Positions 11,460 through 25,000 of a stretch of 64,000 bases of DNA are shown here, piece after piece. The stretch is from Schistocephalus solidus. Lineage: Eukaryota; Platyhelminthes; Cestoda; Diphyllobothriidea; Diphyllobothriidae. The number at the start of each line of letters is the position of its first letter. Position 1 is the first letter of the stretch. Where the stretch lies: contig WEDG01004125.1 of the NCBI GenBank assembly GCA_017591395.1, positions 186,001 through 250,000 of the forward strand. The letters are read 5' to 3'. A program made the position numbers and the translations under genes. Below the pieces are notes generated by a model. The model saw nothing but the letters and a program-made list of their open reading frames with translations, made no database searches and was not told the origin of the DNA.

Positions 11460-14400
11460 ATATGTATATATATAAATATCAGTACATGCAAAAGGCATAC
11501 CTTAAAAGACAGAAGAGGCTGAGGTGGTCATGTTAACCGTACTAACCACAGGAATTCCGGCATGCCCAAACCCCGGTCTTGCAGGAAGTGTGATTCATTT
11601 CCGGAAGCTTTGGATATTACAAGTAGCTTGTTAAATGGCTGCTGAACTCTCTTTCAATTATAAGGAATAAAGCTGATAGTAACCGGTAAGAAATCAGACC
11701 ATTATTTTAATATTAGACTTTGAGTTTATTTAAAGGCAAGTGATCCATGATGCGGGGTTCGATGTCCATGTTATAGAGACCTGGTTTTAGATAAAGCTAA
11801 CTGACGACATCCAATATATCAAGAATGCACAAGGGATTATGAAGAAATGGGCCTATTATTTTCAGGAGACTGAGTGAAAACTGTCCATTCTAATATTATC
11901 TGTGTCGAGGAGTGTAGACAAGGAAAATATATAATCGGTGTATCAGTTCGGAATGATAAGCCATCCTCAGTTCATCCCACAGTTTACACACCCTGAAATC
12001 CTTAACTGGTTACCTTGGTCATTAAGCACTATAACGTCCAAATATTTACCAATGCGCTTTGTGCCCAGCATATTATCTGTGACAGAAATGGAGTTTGCTG
12101 AGGAGCTTTCGGAAACCTTTATTGTATTATTGTTATTTTCCTTTGGCAATCCATTTTCAGACTGCATATCCCTGTGCACCGTAGGCTTAATATGCACAAG
12201 TAGCAGGACACAAGGGCAGATTAGAAGTGATACCTGTTCCCAGTATGAACGTGCGCCAACACTAAGAGGCCCCAAACGTCTTAAGTACTGACTATTCTTC
12301 CGAGTAGTGTCAATAAGTTATGCCAGGATCAGGGGCTTTTTTCTGCCTCTCGTGCGCATGACGAGAACTGATCTGCTCCCAAAGTAGTCACACTGACCGG
12401 CTACGATTTAATAAATTCTATGTGTAACGCAGGTGTACACAGAAGGACTCACAGGTTAGTAAGACAGAGGACCAGTAAATATGTAATCCTATGGTATACA
12501 TAAAGATTTGATCACCCAAATGGGCACAGAGAAACAAACTTCCCTGGCTCAGGAGCTGACTCCTAAATGCGATTTCCTAGAAAAGGCTGTTAAAAGATGT
12601 GGCTGCCATCGTATGATAAACAGTTTTTTGCAATAACAGACAGTGCTGCAGAGGTGGTCAACATAACTGAAGGTCAAATTGGCTCGCGGGCTCTTTTTAT
12701 CGGGCAGCGTTGAGTCCGCGTTAGCCCATAATTACTGTTATTAGTAAATTTACTGGTATGTCCTCAAAGTATGACTTCAGGCAGCATAGGTTTCTGAAAC
12801 AATCACATCTGTTGTTGGTTGACAAGCGTGTGAATAAGGGTAACGATGGAAAAATCCATAGTAAAGACTTATCAGGTAATGGCTTATTAGGAGAAATCCT
12901 GTGATTCTTGAATCTACTGAGATGTTGGAAGTGTCATGAAATGCAATATTGCTAACTGATGGGACATGTCAGTCCTTTTCTCTGAATCATGCAACAAGGG
13001 TTTATTCTCAATGTATCCATCGATTAAACTCAATCACGTGCTATTTCGAGTTTTCTCTGCGAAATAATGCTTATTGTAGCCAAGGCCAGGCCACGTGTAG
13101 TAACTGTATACCTGTCAGTCAGATTTATCACTTACTTCTAGCGGGAATGCTTTTGGCTAACAAAACGTTAGCTTCCGGTAGAAATGGTGTGTAGGAGGGT
13201 TGAAAGTGTTTGGTAGATGCAGTGTAACGTGGCCTCACTATTAAGTACCTCACATACAACAAACCTTGCTGTCTTTGTTCACGACAGTCAAAATATCGTA
13301 AGGTGACCTAATTAACTTTGTGCTTAATGGCCAATGTTTTACTTTCAGTCACGCCATGGTACGTTCCAGCATTGCGTTTGGTTTACATACTACTCGCGTT
13401 GGCTACCGCAGCCCTCTAAAAGTGCCTAACTTATACTAATATTTGACTGTACGATCACAAATACACGGTTACTAAAAGGAGGACGTCTCCTTTAACTTGA
13501 CACAAGAAGCACTTTCTAGTCAGTTTCAAAAGACAATTCTGTTAACTTTATTGTAAAAATTGATAAGTTCTGCGTGCAGAATCCCTCCGCTTATGACAGA
13601 GAAGAACTGAAGGAACTTATGATTAAGATGATAACGACAAAAAATGACCAAAAAGTCCAGCAAAGGGGGATAAGGCATCATCGTGGCCTCACCTGCTATC
13701 TACAGCATAACGTCACTTATCGATGTAGTTTTTATACTCCGATATGTCAAATAGCTACTTCATCTGCACATACATAGGTACTAGACAGTCCTGTGCACTG
13801 CTCTTCTCATGTAGAACTCAGAGTGGACACACTTTTTGCTCCACGTATAGTTCAACACTGCGTACAGAGAAATGCTCTTTTTATGGCGATGTTGTGTCAG
13901 AGCTTTAGCGACAAAACTGCATTTCGTTCAAGCTGGACCCTTGGAAGCCTTTAAGGAGTAGGTTGACTGGAGAAAATAGTTTACGGCGCACAACTACTTG
14001 CAAATCCTTATCATAATGTGAAATGTTTGATATTTTAATTGTGACTAAAGAGGACGGAAAATAATAATGAAATGTCTCCAGAGAAAAACCAGGGACTTTT
14101 ACCGAAAAGGGGCTATCTCCATCACCGCTTTGCTTAACTAAAGGTGCTGTAACACATTGGGCTTGTTCCATGACACCGCAAACTGCAAACAACAAGACGT
14201 AACTTAGGGCAAAAAAATAATGTTTGCAATCTTCAGAACGGAATCGCATAGCTGAGCGGAACTGTTGTGCTCATTCATACCATTTTTGTTTTACGGAAAC
14301 ATAATTACCACGTGACATGGAATATTCCTGATTGCAGTAGACAAGGTATGGACCAATGACCTACTGAAATTGACATTTTGCTTAGATTCTCATGACCGAA

Positions 14401-17400
14401 TGGGCATGTGTTCAACTATTGCATACTATAGACTGGATATTAAATGGCCTGTGCTTTATAGTAGGTTATGAACAGTGAGGTTCCTACTCCTCTTCTCTTT
14501 ATACTATGATCCGTTTATATCTGGAATCTCTGATAAAAATCTCGATTAGTGTTCTTAGTCAAATCGGAATAAAATCCCCCCCAGCAGTTCAACCGACGAA
14601 GCACCATTCCCTCGTAGCTCTATAGACTCTCCGACGCACACTGTTGACGTTAATGCATTGGCGAGTAACTGTTGAAAATTGGAAGATTAACCTCTCAATA
14701 AACCTTGCATAAGCATTTGTTTGTCTTTGTCATCTAAATATATGTTAAATAAGTATCGTTAAATTAGCATAAGCAAATGTAAAAGAAGCACGAATTAACC
14801 GTTTGTCAGTAGTTATTTTAGCTTAATGAACTACAACGTGCAGTTGGATCGGAGAAGGTTTCCCTGCGCTATACGCTAAAAAGGGTTTTAAACTGTTAGC
14901 ATTTGTTTAAGGCACCGTTAATTTCTCAACCCATTCATTATTAGAATGCCAATGCATCAGGTTTCTTAGTTCAGTACGGTGTAACAGGTTTAGATTAAAA
15001 AGAGCAGTCACAACATTAATTATTTATATAGATGGTTCTTAGTAGGAAAACGACCTGTTATTTCGTCGTTTGTATCGTGTTAGGATTTTACTTCCTCGAA
15101 AGTTCACTTATCGGGTCAGATTTTCTAATTTAAAAACTCAGTGTGTAACAGGATTGAAAGATGTGTCGAACTTGAACAGTGAAATTTCTACTTTGCTAAA
15201 TAAGAAGCTTCCTCAAACCTGGCCTACGTACAATGACAAATAATCATCTGTGGGATAGTGCGTTAGATTTACCAGTTTTGCAATAAAGAATTCGGCTATT
15301 TTTCCCCATGACGAGTTTGGTGGATTTCTTGTAGAATGTGAACCATGCGTCTGCGTTGACAACAAACATGTAGAAGGAAAATGCCTCACAATTGCCGCAA
15401 TTGACTTTTGAGCTCCATTTCGTGTTACAGATATCAGTCCCGAGCATATGAATGGCGTCCAAATGGTAATTATGCGCACGAAAGTTTAAGACGTAGTCGA
15501 GGGAAGAGCGAAAAAGTTAAAAAGAAGCCAGTCCTCCAAATCCTCTCCCCAACCGGTTCCATTGGAGTCCCAGTGGTATACACATTTTCACCTCATCGTA
15601 TCGAATATAGCAAGTAATCCCAACTCCAAAATAATCCCAGCAACAGATATCCCACGAGCAACTATACGAAAATGGATGACGCGTAGGTGAAGGTTCCAAG
15701 CCTACTGATTTCAGCCACTCGCAACTCGACACCCAAGAAGTAGCCATATTTATTTTTGTGACCACTGGTGTCAGTAAACACTGCTGGAAACGTAAAAGTA
15801 GAGTTTGCCTCTCATGAGCAACATCTTCCCGGCCATTTACTTTAACTAAAGAATTACTTAATTATTGAAAAAGTCAGAAAATAATCTTAATTATGTTGTT
15901 TGCGAGATCAATTTATGCAGATTCTTTTGCGATAAAGACGTTTACCCTTCAGATATCTCAGGAGATATTTGTAGTGCTGGAAGAATTTCCTCCCGATTCA
16001 CATAAACTGCTTATCAGAATTTCAGGGGAGAAATTAAAGCTGATCTTCATAATTGAGTAAACTTCACGCCAGTTTATAAGTACAAAAGAATTTGCATCAA
16101 ATTTTATGTAATCAACACAATGAACTCAAGTCATTAAAGACATAAGGAAGTGGAGTCCAATTCGGACTAAATAAACTGATCCGTGTTGCAGTGGCTATCC
16201 TAAAGCAGCAGTAAAACGTTCTGCTTAATATCGAAGTGAAACAAACTAGCTGAGGTCTTCTGTTCCTGCACACAACTCCTGCATAGCGGATTCATGCTTG
16301 CTTTTGACCACCAATCAAACATATTAATTGTCCTTGCCAAGTTAACGATTCAAATATCAAATCAAGTTGAGGTGCACGTGACGGATAACAACTAAGACGT
16401 TGATCCATTTTTGATTTGACCTCATGTGATTACGTACTCTCAGTGTAAGTAATTCTTAGGAAAATCGTAATTTAAATGATTGTTTGCCCTCTGCTCTTCC
16501 CTGACTTTGAAATACAAATTAACAGCCACTGCAAGGCCTTTGATAATCGCAAATAACCTTGGAAATACGTTTTACGACAATTTTATCTATATAGAGTAAT
16601 ATCTCACAAAACCGAAATTCTCCGAGCTAATTATCTAAAGTTTGTTTCGTTTAATTGACTGTTGTCTAGCGAAATGACCAGTTAAGCTCATGGACGCTGT
16701 CTTGCTGGGTGGATTGCCGGTTTTAACATTACAGAAAAACTCAATGGTTTCGTTTTATTTCAGCAAGGGAATAACCACTACTAAATAAAGTTGGGCTTCA
16801 AAAGGTCAACCATTCATCATTTAAAATTTGCTTTGGAACAGCAGATCCAGTCCTGAATAATTTCGTTATAAGAAGGTCTTGAAAATCACAAGATCCTCCT
16901 TCAAGAGTTAAGTTTGGACGAAAATGGCATTGCTTACAAAACAGATATTTTTGTTGACAGCGGGTTTTTGAATTTCAGCGGCCATTTTTTTGCCTCCATT
17001 CTAATGTGCGTGTTTTAATATTTACGTGAGCTGGTCCATTTTTCTGATTAGAAAAAAGAATTTACAACTCTTTTTAGTAGAGGGTTATATTTCCTGCAAA
17101 ACGAAGGTCTTCCAAAAACGACAACTGCATAATTTAAAGATTATCTGGCACAAATATGCAACGTTTTCGCAGAAAACAGTACACAATGTCTCTTCTATCA
17201 AAAGAAAGATTTTATTTTTGGAACCGATATGACGTTTCAGGTTTTCGTGAAAAATGTAAATTTAGGATCGAAACGGCAATCTACAGTGTGCCCCTAAATA
17301 CGTATGAACATTTTTAATAGTTATGCGGTTATTATTCATTACATCACACGTTTTTTCAGAGTGTTTGTACGTTTTGTAAGAAATATCAAATAAACGATAT

Positions 17401-20400
17401 CAATGACATCCCAAACAATCACTCATGCCTTACTCCCTACTTAACAACTAATACCAATTATTAATTCAGACTACTTTAAGAGAGTGCCCTAATAAAACGT
17501 CTAGACGTTTGTATACGACTATAGGTGGGGCTATTCTTTTAAAAAGATTCGTTTAATAAAATTATGTAGCCAGATCGAAGCATGACAGGAATTTGCATCA
17601 CAACGATGGTGAATATATGTACCCATACATGGAAAAACACACATAATTTCCGAGAATTTTCAAAAACTCAAGTGGATTACATGTTAATAAATGTAAATAT
17701 CAAGTAAGCTTTTTGAGCAATTTTCTGATCATCATTCTTTGGCTACATCTGGTCACTGTGAGCAAAGGCTACGTCTTTTAGATCACCAGGCGTATATTAA
17801 TCTGAGGCATTGAACTCCTTCTCGCAATCCATCGTCAGAGATAGCAAGAGCAACACAATGGAGACACTTATAGCGGCAAAAGCCGATCAAAGATAACTGA
17901 CACAAGTCTAAGGGTGACTACCGGCGCCAAATAAATAAATCGATTGATTAACTTCCCATTCCTGGACCAGACTTGAATCGATTACCGACTCGTTTAATTC
18001 CGGCTTGGCCGATAATCTTGCCAGTGCGATGGGTTTTACGAACAATCGCAAGTTGCTTCACACACCTATGAAACGGGCCCTGAGTTCAATGACGCATTTA
18101 TCAAGATAACAGCCCTCACTGAAATCAAGACCCGCCTTGAATTTATTGATTACATTTCAACGAATGAGAAGACTATCAGGCGATTCATAAATTTTCTGCG
18201 GTTTCTAGAGCCATGTGCAGTTACCTCCAGACTTGCGTCAGTGATCATTGACTGGATTATACCCCTTATAAGTATAGCCTGTTTTGTTGCTGCTGTTATC
18301 TCTAGCGATGGTCGCCTGGGAGTTCGAAAGTTCAGAATAAAAAATAAATTGTCCCGGTGCTGGGACAGACTTCTTCTATTATCTCGCATCTCCGGGGACC
18401 TGAAACTTCCCATTCATTCATATATATTTCCCATTGTTGTTCAAAATTATTATACATGCAACTAGATTTTATAGAAAATATCTACAAAATATTTTTCTTG
18501 CAGTAATTTCATACCATTCTTCAAAGTTGGACAACCGCATACTTCGTAATTATTATCAGAGAATGTATGTAACTACACGTTGTGCTCACAAATAATTTAT
18601 CCGGTTGTTCTGCTGAAGCAAAACAAAGTTTATTTGGTTAAGAAACGACAGTCGTTCAAATTTAGTGTTCTTAATAATTTAAAATCCACCGAAATTCTGT
18701 CACAGCTCAGAGCACTTCATGATCATTGGTTGTTCACTTTCGAATTAACAACTTTTAGGCCATCCACAATTTCAATAGAAAATGCATAGGGGGAGTTTAA
18801 ATGATTTTTAATGGGACTAAAATAAAGCACATTCCTAGACTGTTTATCACAACATTTTCTTAATCAACTTTTTGAAGTATTCCTCTCAACTAAACAACAT
18901 TTTAAACTTGTATGGGTAAACGCAATGAGAGTTCGCTGTTCATACTGAAGCAGGATCTCCATAAAACGGACTGCGTAAAAATTGAAACGCGTATGAAATT
19001 TACGCATTTTAGATCGGGATCATGGCGTCCTCATCCAGCTCTGCCGACAAGACTACATCAAGCTAATTGGAGGTCAAAGTACTGAATAAGTAACCACCAA
19101 CTATTTGTCTTACGTAAGACTTGAACATGATTGTTTCTTATCAGAAAAACCCTTTGCACTTCACACACTAAAAAAATCTTATTCTTTATCGTTGCTTAAG
19201 GGGAAAAAAACAGGGGGACAATCGCAACCTAGCTCGAAGTCTCCGACAACAACCTAACACTGAACGTAGAAACTACCTAAGATTATTAATCTGCCTGCTG
19301 TTGACATCCGGCGAGTAAAAATGTGTCAAGAATTTGGAAACCAACAAGAGGCGCTTCTCATGACAAAGTGCTTGTGCTGCTGTTAAGATCCCAGCAGAAG
19401 TAGCCCAACTGGATTTATGCTTTGCCTTGTGATGATATTCAATTTGGCATCGAAAATGTAGAAAGCGTATTCAGAGGGGTGAAAAAAATGCCATCCACCT
19501 GAATTATAGTACGTTCGAAGGGGTTAACAATAGCTTACTTACAGCTGGGATTGCAGTGGTTGTACGCTGAACGAGAAAACCTTAGTTTGAAGACGACTGC
19601 TACATTTAGTCCTTCAAGCTTAGTAGGTAACACACTCATCCACTATTTAAAGAGTTTATTGCCAGCTACTGCACACTTATCATCTACGTTTCATAAGGGG
19701 CATGTAGCATGCGTAAACCTTGTCCTGCAGGTTCCCGAAACAACTGTGAAATCAAGGACGCTGCATAGGATACAGTTAATGGAATTTGCATCAAAGCCCC
19801 TAATTTCTTGACAGTTATGATCCAACTGGGCCTCTTTCACATTCCTACAGTCAATGGCAGGTAAGGACGGGATAAATCACAAAGATCTATCAATTGAAAC
19901 TTGGAACGAATTTTCGGTACGCACTCCACTGTAGCAGGTCAGGACAAATAGTTTTGTTCCTTATTCCAATTTTCTTTCGATAGACGTTAGCATTGCTAAT
20001 ACCTACTGCCGTTCTCCACTCGCAAGACACACGTCAACATGCGTCTGGTTGACCGGTAAAGTGTGGGATGTAATAGTATTCGATGACCTTGTGGTTGAAT
20101 CTACGGTCCTCCAAACATAAGGTTGGGTAAGCCTGGCTGAGAGCATTTATAAGCCAGACATTGCCATTCCGCTCGCCTTTGTATTTACCAGTTCTCCTGC
20201 CAGGAATATACTTATAGGCATTGTTCGACTGCTTGTAATGGCTAGAGAATCGTGCCGTAGAATCAAGCGGTAGAGAATCTCCCGTAACCTGATCAGTGGA
20301 CTAAGTGAAGTGCGGCTTCATTTTGGGGATCGCATATCTTTTCATCACAACGGACTGTGAATTTGAAGGCTCGCATTGGCGGCTAAATAATAAATATGAC

Positions 20401-21254
20401 ATTTTTGGTTTCACTCGTTATGCGACCATACGAGCTAACGAACCGTTTCTGGGTGTAAGCATACAAAGGTAAGATGATAACGGCTTCAATAACAAATCTA
20501 TCCCAGAAGATATTTGAATACTATAATCCCCTAACTTGTGGGAAAACGTATCCTACAGTTCACAACAGATTCTCATTCTGAAGGCGTTTCTACGGGATTT
20601 AACTTACTTGTAGCAGAGGCAAACTACTTCGGAAAAACTTAACTTGCCGTATCGGTCGTCGCTGACTAACGTCAATCCATTAATATACTGACGTCAGAAA
20701 CACTCGCACAAACTTAGGCCTAAGGGGAGAAAGTTTTCTTCCTGCATTATCTACACGGAGTATCTAGAGTACTCTACTAGCAGCGCGTTGTTTAAACACC
20801 AGCAACCTCCAATAAAAGACCCCATCTCCACAGAATATCAAACGAGCTTACTTTATAGCATAAAATGCAGTGATTACTTCTGTATGTATATAGGAAATAC
20901 TGGTCAACGCCCACAAACTTCTTTACAACCCTAAAGTAGCACTTTGTCCATTTGATACCCGTCAATCTCCTTTTCATACGCACTTGAGTGTGACTACGGA
21001 TTAAATTCAGATGATACTGAGGTCAGCACAAAAGAAGAGAGATAATACCGGGTGAATTGCTACTACAATATAAACAGGAATTTGCTGGAAGGGTACACAA
21101 AACTCTTGGACAACCTGTAAACCTAGACGGCTGGGATGTCCTGTATGGTGCCTAAGGAGGACATGGAAAGAAGAAGTGGTCCGTCCGTTTAAAATAGGTG
21201 GCTTTTAACTTTAATTTCAGGAAGAGTAAATATAGTCATTTCTTAACTCTTACC

Positions 21255-21420
21255 ATAACATAAAAATAAACTGTGACCTTAATCTTAACCCCAATCCTAC
21301 CCCAAACCTAAGTCCTATGGTTATTAACCTTGGCTTATTCATGCCCTAACTCCAAACCTGAGCCTCACCTGAAACCAAAACATGACCTTTAACATAATTC
21401 GAATTTATGGTAAAAACATA
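21255..21420. repeat. Degenerate telomere-like C-rich tract
   Basis: Runs of variants of TAACCC / AACCTAA (for example CTTAACCCCAATCCTACCCC, then AAACCTAAGTCC, CCCTAACTCCAAACCTGAGCC) extend for about 150 bp without a fixed period. This looks like a decayed interstitial TTAGGG-type array or a related simple repeat, read on the C-rich strand. There is no open frame of note. A comparable tract on the opposite strand lies at 41935-42115. Confidence 0.45.
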
Positions 21421-22030
21421 AATTCCCTAGAATTTAGCCCAAATCCACATGTATTAAAGGTGGACCCTTTTCCTGTTTCTTGTTCGGTGTCTATCCTAAC
21501 CATCTAGACTTGTAATGTTATATATCGTTGTGCTTAAACTGTATGAATGACTGTCTATTTCTAATAGACCATAGCATGTGCATTCCAGGGCTAGCCAAGC
21601 AGATATTTCTTGGTCCTGTGTTTATAAATAGCAGGTCAACAACGATGGAAACTCAATGCGTAACATTGCAATTAAGTGCTATTACTAATTTGTGAGGAAT
21701 TCTTTTTTGTGTAACCTACAGTTGAAAGTCGGTAATGATGCAGCATAAATACTGACAGAATGCAAAGAAGCTGGGATTGTGAAATGATTCACTGACACTG
21801 AGTGAGATTCCTCAACTTATTGCATAAGGCTTTCTTTAATTGAAGGTTTTTACCAGTATTCATTTGATATAAAATTCGACTTTCGATTGTGCTTGATGGT
21901 TTAAAAATTTTTCAATGGTCAATAATGCAAACAGATCGGCAAGTGACTTAACAACAGCAATGCACATTGTAGAGAGAAAGGTTAAGCAGCAGAAACACAG
22001 TGCATAAGGTGATATCAGGTTACATTTGAA

Positions 22031-22060
22031 AATAATACTAATAATAATAATAATAAAAAT
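22031..22060. repeat. (TAA)n microsatellite
   Basis: About six uninterrupted ATA/TAA trinucleotides within an A-rich stretch. Confidence 0.8.
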
Positions 22061-25000
22061 AGCTAAGACCGCAACATTAACTACTTTATAAGATATATAT
22101 ATCCATGCCCAAGCCTCACTATTAATACCAAGACCGTATTATATCCCGAAAGACATGGCAAACAAACCCCAACCCCAAAGCAATTTTTGGACACATTTCT
22201 TAACGTTTGTGAGAATGACATAAGCAGATCCAAACAGCAAACTGAATATTATATCTTTAAAATGAAAATTAACCAAAACACTGGTTTTTGACTTAGAAAC
22301 TGGCTCTAGTAACTGTAGTTTATTTATATCACGATTTGATAAATACGAGCTATACTTTGTTTATACACAGGACCAACAAGGAAATATATGATGCCAACTT
22401 GCATTGCAATGCCTATTTCCAGGGTGAAAAATGTCCCAAATGAGTAAAAATACATAAGAATAGTGAACATGTCCTGGTCGATGACCAAATGCTGATGTCT
22501 GCTCCACGAAGGTAAATAACGGCCTAGCAGAGATCGTGTTCAAATGATCGTTGTATTACGGTTTTTCTCATAATTCATACACAATTTGCTATTATGAACT
22601 TCTTTAAGACTATATTCATGTAGCATTGCAGCTGTCCGTTTACAAATATTGCTCTTGTAGTGTGAAATATGATCAGTGGGTACATTTATATTTCATAGGC
22701 CATTAATAGCACATTATTAATAGCGTAGAGATATCAGTCATTTTCCTTACCCGGAAAACTATTCATGAAAATATGCATGAAGCTGCTAAATGGTCATTGA
22801 ATCTGAACGATTGTGTTCCACATTTTTCAGGAATTGCAATGGTTTTTAACCTAATGGATGTCGTTTCGTCAAGAAAATTAAAAAACATGTAATTTACTAC
22901 CAAGTGACCTAATGAAAAGATATTTTAATTTTGCTTTCTAGAAAATATATAAAATTTTATAATGTCAACATAATGTAACAACAAAAATTATTTATAGTTT
23001 ATAAGTCATCTCGTGATGAACGGTTTCTGCCGGCAGCCGGGAAAGATTCCGTTCACTTACGTGTATCTTTTCGAGACTTTAAATTTTTGGATTATCTTGC
23101 ATAATAATCAAACGCGTAGATCTAGTTTATTAAGTGTGAAATCAAATTATACAATTTTGGGTAAACGTTCATAAGTTTGGTAGGTAAGAAGGCAAAGTAA
23201 TTGAAATTTAATTGCGTATTTATTCTGGCTATCGCAAAATAATGAAGAACGCAAATTGAGCATTTCGTTCCATGGTTACATTTTTTTCCAATTTAGGTAG
23301 CCGTAAAAAAGAAATCTAAGTTAACTGCTGAAATGCATTGTAGTGGTTTTTTTACCAGATTGCAAATTATGACGTATTATAGAAAATAAAATCGGATGAC
23401 AACTAACTTTATCCCTTTAGAAAAATTTATAAGTTTAAGAATTTGTCACTTCATGACAATTTTCATCTAATAGCATATTTATCAGACAACCATTATCTTA
23501 TTTGAAACGTGATAAGTCACATGTGATTTGCTTGATGACATAAAGGACATTTTTTGCCGTGGGCAGCTGCGTTTCTATTTTAAATAACGTAAGTTGGTAT
23601 TTATATAAGGGATATATTTAATATATGTTTCAATTGGAGTAAAGGGTTAGAGTGACGATAATGTTAAGTTTTAGAAATTTAACGCTATTTTATTTCGCTA
23701 TTGAAATTTTCTTACATATCTACTTTTAGTAATGGGGATTTCTACGCTCGTGGCGTACAATACTGCATTGATAAAAAGTGGCAGTGACAGACAAAGATAT
23801 TCCCGACCCAGTAAAATCAATGTCAGCCGGCTGCAAATGTTTCCGTAAAATACGCAGTAAGGGGATTAGTGTTCAACTATGGCGCAGGCTCGGAACCTTG
23901 TAAAAATAGCCTTAAAGATCTGCAGCATACACAATTCATTTTCCTTTTTATTCTTCATAAGGAGAAACCACCTATTCCCACGCTTCCTGGTAGTGTTCAG
24001 CACCTTTACCATGCAACATAAAAAATGATAGGAACTGATTACTTTTACGTAACTGTCAAGGGCAGACTTTTTATCAAAATGACACTAACAGTTTATTCAT
24101 CCGTAGCATAAGGCAAATTTTGAGCGAAATAAAGCTGTCCGATAAAGATACACTAAATTAGCCACTATAAAGTTCAGTATTGTGTCAAACGTTGCTTACA
24201 GGCACTTAAACGTAAGACATGAATTAGATGTCATCAAATTTTGTATCACTCCAGGCTATATATGGTTCACGCATCAAATCCCTCGAAACGACCTCTTATA
24301 TTTAGCTGTGATTGCGGAAATTGGCCTGATGTTGTCTTTTATGAAGCAGTTATGCATGAAGTCATGAATGTTCAACGGCACATAGTGGAGCTTGGGTTTA
24401 ATATGCCTTCACTCAAATGTAAAAGAACGTAGAGAGTCATAGCTTAGAAATACAGGAGAAAAACCATAATTCAGAAATGGGAATTATCATTTTAATTCTT
24501 TTCGCAATCTGGACGCCAAATCAACTTGCATGTTTAGCCAAAAGGTGCATTTAAACACCTGTTTGCAGTGCTGGCTTTTAAAAGCTATTTTAACAAACTC
24601 GTGGAGAGCGGCAAAACTGCAACTTCAACTGAACCTTAGGCAACAGTTTTCAGTCCGGATAATGTTTTAAGCTTGGTTTAATGGGGAAGCAGATCCAAAG
24701 GTAATTTTGGTTATGAGAACCAGAAAGTAAAATATCCATTTCCATTTACTCAAGATCAGTGGAAATGCGTCATAGTTAATTAAAACTATTGAAAGCCATT
24801 TTACGCAGGTATTTGAATTATTGTTCATTTCGAAGCCTTAAATTAATTTACAGTGCATGCAAGCATCCCACTTAAATATTTATGCCCGCTGACTCGAATT
24901 CAATATGCACGAAAGAAGATGAGAGAACGGACGCAAAGAGGATTAAGAAAGGTGGTTTGGAAAACTGCGTGGATGATTCGAAAATAAATTAAGAGAGGTC

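Noticed and set aside
13905..14249. Minus-strand 114-codon frame with a hydrophobic N-terminal stretch like a signal peptide
   Set aside because: No homology, no splice context, and hydrophobic runs are common in AT-rich chance frames.
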